A stretch of 6,973 bases of DNA from an uncultured Bacilli bacterium. GTDB lineage: Bacteria; Bacillota_I; Bacilli_A; RF39; UBA660. The DNA is taken from contig CANQAF010000049.1 in NCBI GenBank assembly GCA_947588975.1, positions 1-6,973 on the forward strand, given 5' to 3'. Shown one piece after another: positions 1 through 5,251 of the stretch (within the stretch, counting starts at the first letter, position 1; every line of letters begins with the position of its first letter). The translations under genes were made by a program, and so were the position numbers. Below the pieces are notes generated by a model. That model ran no database searches and was not told where the DNA came from. It was given only the letters and a program-made list of their open reading frames with translations.

Positions 1-1994
1 GTATCTGTATCAATTTCATCGATATTCGCATAAGTAGCAAAGAAATTATATGTATTTTTAAGTGGGTTAAAGAATTTAGAATATACTTCTTTTAATCCTT
101 CTATATCGAATTTTAATGGTGTCCAAACAGGAGAAACATATGGTAAATAGAAACGAACCGTATCAGCACCATAATCATGGATCGTCGTGAATGGCTCAAC
201 AATATTACCACGGGATTTTGACATTTTCTTTCCTTCTGCATCTAATAATAAATCATTTACCAAAACATTTTTAAATGGAGAACATCCCTTTACAAACGTA
301 GAAATGACCATCAATGTATAGAACCAACCACGCGTTTGATCAATTCCTTCACAAATGAAATCAGCAGGAAATTGTGATTCCCATAATTCTTGATTTTCAA
401 ATGGATAATGATATTGCGCAAATGGCATAGATCCAGAATCAAACCAACAATCTAATACATCTGGAATACGTGTCATACTCTTTCCACATTTTGAACATTT
501 AATATGAATTTGATCAATATATGGTTTATGAAGATCAAGATCATCAGGAATTGGTTCAATTGCAAGTTCTTTTAATTCAGCAATAGAACCCACCATATGG
601 GCATGACCACATTCACATTTATAGTAAGGAATTGGACTACCCCAATAACGACTACGAGATACGTTCCAATCTCTTGCATTCGCAAGCCAATTCGCAAATC
701 TTTTTTCACCAACATAAGCAGGATACCAGTTTACTTTAGAATTGGCTTTTACCAAATCATCTGTCATCTCGCTTACTCTAATGTAATAGCTTGGCATAGA
801 GTAATATAAAAGTGGGGTATCACAGCGCCAACAATGAGGATATTCATGAGCAATTTTTTGCTTTTTGAATAATTTCCCTTCTTCTTTTAGATAAGCTACT
901 ACTTCATCATTGACATCGTGAACAAACTTACCATCCCATAACCCACCAATATAACATCCATCTTTTCCAACTGGATTTAAATAAGGTAAATCATATTTCT
1001 TTCCAACATTAGCATCATCTTCACCAAAAGCAGGAGCAATATGCACAATACCAGTACCATCTTCCATTGTAACATAAGAATCACAGGTTACATAGAATGC
1101 CTTTTTATCTACCGTAAATGATGGAATCAATTGTTCATATTCTTGATATTCTAATTCTTTTCCTTTAAATGTCTTTTCAACAGTTGCTTCTTCACCTAAT
1201 ACCGTTTCAATAAGAGCGGTTGCTAAAATAAAGTGAAGTCCTTTCGATTCCACAAGGGAATAGTCTTCATCTGGATTCACACATAATGCAACATTCGCAA
1301 TCAATGTCCAAGGCGTCGTTGTCCATACTAAGAAATAAACATCTTCATCCTTTTTCTTAAAAGGAACATAGACAGTAGTTGTGGTATCTGTTTGATAGTT
1401 TTGGGCTACTTCATGGGTTGCAAGTCCTGTTCCACAGTGAGGGCAATAAGGTACTACTCTTGTACCTTCATAGAACATGTTTTTTTCAAACATCTGTTTT
1501 AAAATCCACCATTCAGTTTCAATATATTCATTTTTATAAGTTAAATAAGGATGTTCGATATCAAAAAATTGTCCCATTTTAGAAGTCAAATTGGTAAAAG
1601 CATCTTCATTTTCCCTTACACTATTACGACATTCTTGATTGAATTTTTCAATTCCTAATGTTTCAATTTCTTTTTTAGATGAGATACCTAATTTTTTTTC
1701 TACATGGTTTTCAATTGGTAATCCATGCGTATCCCATCCAATTTTACGAATGACTTTCTTTCCATTCATGACATGATATTTGGTAATCGTATCTTTTAAA
1801 TTTTTAGATACCATATGATGTAGTCCTGGAAATCCATTCGCAAACGCAGGTCCATCATAGAAAACAAAAGTTTCATCGTTTTCATGTTGTTTTACCTGTG
1901 CATCATACATTGCATTCACACTACCCCAAGAAGCAAGAATGGATTCTTCTACTTCTGCAACCGGCCTTTTATCTAATTCTTTAAATTGTTTCAT
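1..1994 (-). CDS. ileS: Isoleucyl-tRNA synthetase, type 2-like, with swapped GLHH signature; 3' end cut by window edge
   Basis: Charges tRNA-Ile with isoleucine in the cytoplasm (class I synthetase). The frame is open from an ATG at 1994 to the left edge: 664 codons of a protein normally a little over 1000 residues, so the anticodon-binding C-terminus is missing. In order I see the nucleotide-binding start (YDGPAFANGFPGLHHM, residues 46-61), GWDTHGLPIE (86-95), a CPHC pair (184-187), the editing domain with WTTTPWTL (224-231) and DGTGIVHIAPAFGEDD (312-327), further Cys pairs near the catalytic core, DCWFDSGS (to residue 522) and KMSKS (590-594). The class I HxGH motif is replaced by G57-L58-H59-H60. 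The start is well supported: AGGAGG lies 6 nt upstream and an Ile T-box leader precedes it. The sequence style resembles the type 2, eukaryote-like IleRS clade; that assignment is from memory of the families, not an alignment. Confidence 0.97.
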   Translation of the reverse strand, partial: MKQFKELDKRPVAEVEESILASWGSVNAMYDAQVKQHENDETFVFYDGPAFANGFPGLHHMVSKNLKDTITKYHVMNGKKVIRKIGWDTHGLPIENHVEKKLGISSKKEIETLGIEKFNQECRNSVRENEDAFTNLTSKMGQFFDIEHPYLTYKNEYIETEWWILKQMFEKNMFYEGTRVVPYCPHCGTGLATHEVAQNYQTDTTTTVYVPFKKKDEDVYFLVWTTTPWTLIANVALCVNPDEDYSLVESKGLHFILATALIETVLGEEATVEKTFKGKELEYQEYEQLIPSFTVDKKAFYVTCDSYVTMEDGTGIVHIAPAFGEDDANVGKKYDLPYLNPVGKDGCYIGGLWDGKFVHDVNDEVVAYLKEEGKLFKKQKIAHEYPHCWRCDTPLLYYSMPSYYIRVSEMTDDLVKANSKVNWYPAYVGEKRFANWLANARDWNVSRSRYWGSPIPYYKCECGHAHMVGSIAELKELAIEPIPDDLDLHKPYIDQIHIKCSKCGKSMTRIPDVLDCWFDSGSMPFAQYHYPFENQELWESQFPADFICEGIDQTRGWFYTLMVISTFVKGCSPFKNVLVNDLLLDAEGKKMSKSRGNIVEPFTTIHDYGADTVRFYLPYVSPVWTPLKFDIEGLKEVYSKFFNPLKNTYNFFATYANIDEIDTD

Positions 1995-2000
1995 ATTATT

Positions 2001-2006
2001 CCTCCT
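2001..2006 (-). promoter_or_regulatory. Ribosome binding site of ileS
   Basis: A perfect AGGAGG on the minus strand sits 6 nt before the ileS ATG at 1994. It lies just past the T-run of the T-box terminator, so the leader decides whether this site is transcribed at all. Confidence 0.9.
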
Positions 2007-2014
2007 GTTTCAAA

Positions 2015-2072
2015 CAAAAAAATTCATAATTTAAGGGCGAATGATCCGCGGTACCACCTTAATTTATGAATT
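2015..2072 (-). terminator. T-box-controlled intrinsic terminator before ileS
   Basis: AATTCATAA-A-TTAAGG (2072-2057) pairs with CCTTAA-A-TTATGAATT (2036-2021) around the T-box sequence, with one internal mismatch, and a run of seven T follows on the minus strand. The T-box itself lies in the loop side of this hairpin. Formation of the antiterminator on uncharged tRNA-Ile therefore excludes the terminator, the standard T-box arrangement. Confidence 0.92.
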
Positions 2073-2222
2073 ATTCATACACTTTATACTTATAACGTAA
2101 GTAATCCGATTTTTCCTAATATCAGAAAAACACATCTAGAGTGATCTATAATTGTAGATTTGTTTCGTTTACACCACCCACGAACTCTCTTGTACCTATC
2201 TTTCAATTACCGTCTCTTTCAA
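2015..2222 (-). ncRNA. T-box leader (tRNA-Ile sensing) of ileS
   Basis: This cis-acting leader reads uncharged tRNA-Ile to decide between termination and read-through into ileS. The conserved T-box AGGTGGTACCGCGG is at 2059-2046. Its UGGU (2056-2053) can pair with an ACCA acceptor end, which fits the A discriminator of tRNA-Ile. In Stem I, TAATTG near the 5' end pairs with CAATTA downstream, and AGAG pairs with CTCT below. The internal loop between these helices contains ATC (2145-2143), an isoleucine codon in the specifier position. The AGAGAG and GGGTGGTG stretches match the usual stem I apical elements. TTTTTC/GAAAAA (2130-2125 with 2115-2110) forms stem III. The leader begins within about ten bases of the divIVA stop, and I see no convincing promoter of its own, so read-through from divIVA is likely. 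The exact 5' boundary is approximate. Confidence 0.93.
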
Positions 2223-2227
2223 CTGTT

Positions 2228-2686
2228 TTAAAGTTCAACTTCATCCATTTCGTTTACAACTTCTAACTGTGCTTCAATAATATCTTTGACTCTACGTTTG
2301 AAAATATTGATATTTCTTTTCAACATATTCGCTTCACGTTCTGTTTTCTCTGCTTTGAGCAATGCTTCGTTGATAATACGATTGGCATTTTTCTTTGCTT
2401 CTTCTAAAATAGCTTCACTTTCTCTTTGAGCAGATACACGTACTTGTTCACTTGTCTTTTGTGCCATCATGATTGCTTTATTGAAAGTTGCTTCCATACG
2501 CTCATATTGATTCAGTTTCTCTTTTAAATTTTTATTTTCCTCTTCTAAGCCCTGATATGCTGCTAATTTTTTATCTTTTTCTTTGATCTCAGCAACCATG
2601 CCTTCTACTTGATTAATTACTTTATCTAAGAAAGCATTGACCTCATCAGGATCATAGCCGCGAAGTGTTTTTGTAAATTTTTCCAT
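2228..2686 (-). CDS. divIVA: DivIVA-family division/polarity coiled-coil protein
   Basis: DivIVA proteins bind negatively curved membrane at septa and poles and recruit division or polarity partners. From the ATG at 2686 the protein has 152 residues. Its N-terminal domain opens MEKFTKTLRGYDPDEVNAFLD (residues 1-21), the family's membrane-binding segment. A highly charged coiled coil rich in Glu, Lys and Gln runs to about residue 140, and the tail is acidic (NEMDEVEL). The frame can be extended to a GTG at 2704, but AGAGGTGA at 2698-2691 is well placed for the ATG, and the promoter at 2713-2741 would start transcription almost at that GTG. I therefore prefer 2686. Where B. subtilis DivIVA has Phe17-Arg18 in its membrane loop, this protein has Leu8-Arg9. 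It lies between sepF and the ileS T-box leader, a neighbourhood shared with Bacillus. Confidence 0.93.
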   Translation of the reverse strand: MEKFTKTLRGYDPDEVNAFLDKVINQVEGMVAEIKEKDKKLAAYQGLEEENKNLKEKLNQYERMEATFNKAIMMAQKTSEQVRVSAQRESEAILEEAKKNANRIINEALLKAEKTEREANMLKRNINIFKRRVKDIIEAQLEVVNEMDEVEL

Positions 2687-2690
2687 ATCT

Positions 2691-2698
2691 TCACCTCT
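2691..2698 (-). promoter_or_regulatory. Ribosome binding site that fixes the divIVA start at 2686
   Basis: AGAGGTGA on the minus strand leaves 4 nt before ATG 2686, with its GAGG core 7 nt away. It lies inside the longer frame that would start at GTG 2704. That upstream GTG has no Shine-Dalgarno sequence of its own. Confidence 0.75.
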
Positions 2699-2712
2699 TG
2701 GCACTACGACTT

Positions 2713-2741
2713 ATTGTAGCACACTAAATTTTATATTTCAA
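2713..2741 (-). promoter_or_regulatory. Sigma-A type promoter of divIVA, extended -10
   Basis: TTGAAA (2741-2736), a 17-nt spacer and TACAAT (2718-2713), with TGC directly before the -10 (extended -10). The -35 begins 5 bases from the sepF stop codon. The predicted start near 2706 leaves a leader of about 20 nt before ATG 2686. divIVA, and by read-through ileS, can therefore be expressed independently of sepF. Confidence 0.8.
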
Positions 2742-2746
2742 GTTTT

Positions 2747-3157
2747 TTACCATTCAATATTGATATCATCATTATCGTGAATATCTTTTCCTTCAGTTTC
2801 TTCTGTAATCTTTCCTTGTACATTAATATTATTTGGTGTACATAAGAAAATACCTCCACCGATTTTTTGTAAATCGCCACCTATTGCATAAATCGTTCCT
2901 GCTAAAAAATCAACGATTCTTTTTGCTTGATCAGATGTAACTCTTTTTAAATTCACGACAACTGTATTTCTCATTTTTAAATGATCTGCAATTTGTTGTG
3001 ATTCAGAATAAGCACGTGGTTCTAATAAAATCATTTTGCTTTGACCATCATTTTCTTGAAGTGCTTCTTCTGGTTTTAAATCATAATATTCATCACCTGA
3101 TATATCATTTACGAAAACATCTTCATCTCCGTTTAACCATTTCTTTAATATTCCCAC
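2747..3157 (-). CDS. sepF: Cell division protein SepF
   Basis: SepF tethers FtsZ filaments to the membrane and helps shape the septum in Gram-positive bacteria. The 136-residue product begins with a short amphipathic helix (MGILKKWLNG), as expected for the membrane anchor. An acidic linker rich in Asp and Glu follows (to about residue 40). The SepF/DUF552 core covers roughly 41-116: KMILLEPRAYSESQQIADHL, the VVVNLKRV strand, a RIVDFLAGTIYAIGG helix-turn and the KIGGGIFLCTP motif. The tail is acidic and ends in NIEW. The start codon is GTG (3157-3155), supported by AGGAGG 8 nt upstream. divIVA follows after a 60-nt gap that holds its own promoter. In Bacillus, ylmG and ylmH lie between these two genes; here they are absent. 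Confidence 0.96.
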   Translation of the reverse strand: MGILKKWLNGDEDVFVNDISGDEYYDLKPEEALQENDGQSKMILLEPRAYSESQQIADHLKMRNTVVVNLKRVTSDQAKRIVDFLAGTIYAIGGDLQKIGGGIFLCTPNNINVQGKITEETEGKDIHDNDDINIEW

Positions 3158-3165
3158 TTTGTATT

Positions 3166-3171
3166 CCTCCT
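3166..3171 (-). promoter_or_regulatory. Ribosome binding site of sepF
   Basis: AGGAGG on the minus strand, 8 nt before the GTG at 3157. It settles the GTG start, because no in-frame ATG is similarly placed. Confidence 0.88.
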
Positions 3172-3208
3172 CTATCTCTATACTGTGTATGATTTCATTC
3201 TATAAATC

Positions 3209-3217
3209 ATTTTAGCA
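3209..3217 (-). promoter_or_regulatory. Probable extended -10 promoter of sepF
   Basis: TGC followed by TAAAAT (-10 at 3214-3209). No good -35 lies 17 nt upstream (TTTCTT only), so recognition would depend on the extended -10. The core AGTGTGCTAAAAT nearly repeats the divIVA promoter core AGTGTGCTACAAT. The predicted start near 3202 leaves about 45 nt before the sepF GTG. Confidence 0.6.
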
Positions 3218-3251
3218 CACTTTATAGAAAAAAGAAACATTTTTTTACTTC

Positions 3252-3268
3252 TTTACAAAAAATGTAAA
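3252..3268. repeat. Small inverted repeat upstream of the sepF promoter
   Basis: TTTACA and TGTAAA arms of 6 nt are separated by 5 A/T bases. The site lies about 50-66 bases before the predicted sepF start and just beyond the terminator of the upstream gene. It could be an operator or a chance AT-rich dyad. Confidence 0.35.
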
Positions 3269-3279
3269 TTTGTATAAAT

Positions 3280-3302
3280 AAAAAAAGAGAATTTCTTCTC
3301 TT
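3280..3302 (-). terminator. Intrinsic terminator of the five-helix membrane protein gene
   Basis: AAGAGAA, a GAAA tetraloop and TTCTCTT form a perfect 7-bp stem. The last two stem bases begin a run of seven T on the minus strand. The 5' arm starts with the last two bases of the TAA stop codon, so termination is fused to the gene's end. This separates the gene from sepF. Confidence 0.85.
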
Positions 3303-3852
3303 AAAAAATTAAATATAATAAATTGCGTACTACAAAAATAATAAAGAAAGCGATTCCATAATTCCATAATCCTTTTTCATTATTTGTAATACCGAATTCT
3401 TTCTGCGTTGCAAATACAAGTACAAAATAGGAAAAATAACTTGCAGCAGATACAAGTGCATTTTTAATGGCAACTAAGAATTTAATATCCATAAATTCAA
3501 ACATAAATAGGATAGACATAACAGCATCAACTAAATAGTAAGCTGCAAATGATACTAATATGATTTGACATGCTTTTGCGAAATCAAATTTTTTCTTAGT
3601 AAGTGCACTTAATGCGTAGACTCCTACTAAGATACTACCTAAAAAAGCAACTTGATTCAGTAAAAAATCCTTGATATATTCAAAATAATGAATATGTATT
3701 TCAACATCTCTCATTGCGTATGCATAAGAAACAATATCACCTATAAATAATATTCCTAACATGCATCCCAATAAAATTCCTATTTTTTTAAAATCTGCCT
3801 TTTCTTGTAACATTGTAATTGGTCTTAAAATAAGATCTTTTAACTTCTCCAT
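3301..3852 (-). CDS. Five-helix integral membrane protein, Yip1-like in layout, function unknown
   Basis: I do not recognise a specific family. The 183-residue product has a short cytoplasmic N-terminus with a proline (MEKLKDLILRPITMLQ) and five hydrophobic segments at roughly 23-46, 62-84, 94-119, 125-149 and 163-182. The C-terminus is almost flush with the last helix. A leading 'L-x-x-P' stretch followed by five membrane spans resembles the small bacterial Yip1-domain proteins, but no diagnostic motif confirms this. There is no signal peptide cleavage site and no obvious catalytic residue set. AGGAGG lies 4 nt before the ATG. A near-consensus promoter lies immediately upstream and a terminator overlaps the stop codon, so the gene appears monocistronic. 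It sits between sepF and the serine hydrolase gene without evident functional coupling. Confidence 0.85.
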   Translation of the reverse strand: MEKLKDLILRPITMLQEKADFKKIGILLGCMLGILFIGDIVSYAYAMRDVEIHIHYFEYIKDFLLNQVAFLGSILVGVYALSALTKKKFDFAKACQIILVSFAAYYLVDAVMSILFMFEFMDIKFLVAIKNALVSAASYFSYFVLVFATQKEFGITNNEKGLWNYGIAFFIIFVVRNLLYLIF

Positions 3853-3878
3853 AATTCCTCCTTATACATTCTATGAAT

Positions 3879-3907
3879 ATTATAAAACTTTTTTACTTCA
3901 GAGTCAA
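3879..3907 (-). promoter_or_regulatory. Near-consensus sigma-A promoter of the membrane protein gene
   Basis: TTGACT (3907-3902), a 17-nt spacer and a perfect TATAAT (3884-3879). The predicted start is near 3872, giving a leader of about 20 nt that carries AGGAGG at 3862-3857. It is the strongest-looking promoter in the window. The rest of the 3853-3987 gap shows only AT-rich sequence. Confidence 0.85.
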
Positions 3908-3987
3908 AGAAAGCTTACACTAAATGATTTTAAAAATATTTCATGATAACTTTGCTTAAATATTAAAGTGACAGATAATCACATATT

Positions 3988-5163
3988 TCATTTTTTTGAA
4001 ACAGCTTCCTCATATAGTGTCTGCACCATATGAATTGTAGAAAGGAGACGTTCACTTCTTTCTTTTGTAGATGTATGACATACATTCGTCATAACAAGTA
4101 CAATAATTTTTTGATCGAAATCCATTAAGTAAATGGGGCCAGTATAGCCACTAAATATCACAGTATGTTCACTTGTTTGAAATGGAATCGTTGTAATTTC
4201 TTGAAATGGATTTTGGTAGCGCATACCTACATAGTTATATGGTTTTACCACTTGACTTAAGAAATCATTTGGATCTTCTAACTTTTGTAATAAGTTTTGT
4301 AATTTAAAATGTATATCCTCTGTTTCTTCTAACGTTAAACCATGTGAATGTATAAATGCATCTATACAATCATTTAAATAAGAAGCATAATCGTCATGTT
4401 GAAACATGGATATTACTGTCTCACGTTTTAAAAGAGTTTCTTTCCCATCCATAAGACTTATTAATATTTTTAATAAATCTGATGCGGTTGTAAATATTCC
4501 CGCATGTCCAGTTGTAAACCCTAATTGATATGCAATACGTGCCTTAGTATCATGAGGTACATTTACAATGGATGTTACTTCTTTCCCATCTACAATTTGG
4601 TAATTACAAGAAACAAGAGAGTCATCTTTGGATACTTGAAATACTGTATGTTTTAAATGTAAAGGTTCAATGATATCTCGTACTACAATTTCCCGATAAG
4701 TTAAATCATATATTTTTTCTAATAGAACTGCAAGTATCATATAATGTACATCAATATATTTGTGTTGTGTACCTTTAACGTATGAATGAAATAACAAATC
4801 ATAAAATTCGTCTTTGCTCTTGACATCTCCTAAATAACCATTCGTCCAAATTTCTGTTGAATGGGTTAATAAATCTGAAATAGTGACCTGTTGCAGATGA
4901 ATAAAACGAGGATCTATATCTGTAATAGAATCAGATAAAGAGAAAAAACCTCTTTCGATTGCTTTATGCACTAAAATCGCTGTAAACGTTTTAGTTAGTG
5001 ATGCAATATCAAATAGAAAATCTTCTTTCATTAAAATGCGATTAGGTTTTACTTGTGCATAGCCTTCTACCAAAGTATCAATTTTGACATCGTCATTTAC
5101 ATAGGCAACTTTAGCAACACAACCCGTTCCATAATCTGGAAAAAAAGAATTCAAACTTTTCAC
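3988..5163 (-). CDS. Beta-lactamase-fold serine hydrolase (class C / esterase-like), cytoplasmic
   Basis: Predicted serine hydrolase of the beta-lactamase/penicillin-binding-like fold; the substrate cannot be read from the sequence. Residues are numbered from an upstream in-frame GTG at 5172 (394 aa). The nucleophile motif Ser58-Leu-Thr-Lys61 lies in FDIASLTKTFTAI. A Tyr139-Ile-Asp141 stretch sits where the family has Tyr-x-Asn or Tyr-x-Asp. GHAGIFTTASDLLKI (222-236) is the usual glycine-rich family segment. The third motif, normally His/Lys-Thr-Gly, appears as Phe340-Ser-Gly before YTG and a LMDFDQKIIVLVMTN strand. There is no signal peptide or membrane anchor, so it probably acts in the cytoplasm. 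Start choice: the promoter places transcription near 5177, so GTG 5172 would be nearly leaderless. GTG 5163 has AGGTTGTGAT, a degenerate Shine-Dalgarno, about 8 nt upstream, so I prefer it (391 aa), weakly. The stop is TGA. Confidence 0.88.
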   Translation of the reverse strand: MKSLNSFFPDYGTGCVAKVAYVNDDVKIDTLVEGYAQVKPNRILMKEDFLFDIASLTKTFTAILVHKAIERGFFSLSDSITDIDPRFIHLQQVTISDLLTHSTEIWTNGYLGDVKSKDEFYDLLFHSYVKGTQHKYIDVHYMILAVLLEKIYDLTYREIVVRDIIEPLHLKHTVFQVSKDDSLVSCNYQIVDGKEVTSIVNVPHDTKARIAYQLGFTTGHAGIFTTASDLLKILISLMDGKETLLKRETVISMFQHDDYASYLNDCIDAFIHSHGLTLEETEDIHFKLQNLLQKLEDPNDFLSQVVKPYNYVGMRYQNPFQEITTIPFQTSEHTVIFSGYTGPIYLMDFDQKIIVLVMTNVCHTSTKERSERLLSTIHMVQTLYEEAVSKK

Positions 5164-5183
5164 ATATATCACAACCTAAATAT

Positions 5184-5212
5184 ATTATATCATGTAAAAA
5201 TAATCGTAACAA
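5184..5212 (-). promoter_or_regulatory. Promoter of the serine hydrolase gene, extended -10
   Basis: TTGTTA (5212-5207), a 17-nt spacer and a perfect TATAAT (5189-5184), preceded by TGA (extended -10). Transcription would begin near 5177, only a few bases before the first GTG. This gives an unusually short leader and argues that the gene is transcribed separately from the sigma-like gene upstream. Confidence 0.75.
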
Positions 5213-5224
5213 TAATGATTTGAA

Positions 5225-5241
5225 CTATAGTATTATTATAG
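5225..5241. repeat. AT-rich dyad just upstream of the serine hydrolase -35
   Basis: CTATAGTATTATTATAG is a 17-nt dyad in which 7 of 8 positions pair around a central T. It lies between the stop of the sigma-like gene and the -35 at 5212-5207, a typical position for a regulator binding site. The local sequence is very AT-rich, so chance is possible. Confidence 0.3.
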
Positions 5242-5251
5242 AAATATACTA

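Noticed and set aside
597..809. Plus-strand open frame opposite ileS
   Set aside because: It lies wholly antisense to strongly conserved IleRS sequence, with no ribosome binding site or family resemblance.
1379..1582. Plus-strand open frame opposite the ileS editing/CP region
   Set aside because: Antisense shadow of ileS; the protein shows no domain and no start signals.
2228..2300. Possible separate promoter for the ileS T-box leader inside the 3' end of divIVA
   Set aside because: No -35/-10 pair with acceptable match and spacing was found; TTGTAA and TTTAAA are 21 bases apart.
2998..3192. Plus-strand open frame opposite sepF
   Set aside because: Its composition mirrors the sepF codons on the other strand. 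It has no Shine-Dalgarno and ends in the sepF leader.
3172..3211. Tiny open frame (ATG to TAG, about 10 codons) in the sepF leader
   Set aside because: It begins within the predicted -10 element and has no ribosome site, so it is unlikely to be transcribed from its own ATG.
3761..3946. Plus-strand open frame opposite the 5' end of the membrane protein gene
   Set aside because: It covers the promoter and start of a well-supported minus-strand gene and has no translation signals.
3968..3982. GTGA-N7-TCAC hairpin just after the serine hydrolase stop, considered as a terminator
   Set aside because: The stem is only 4 bp and is followed by a broken T-run (TTTAATATTT), too weak to call an intrinsic terminator.
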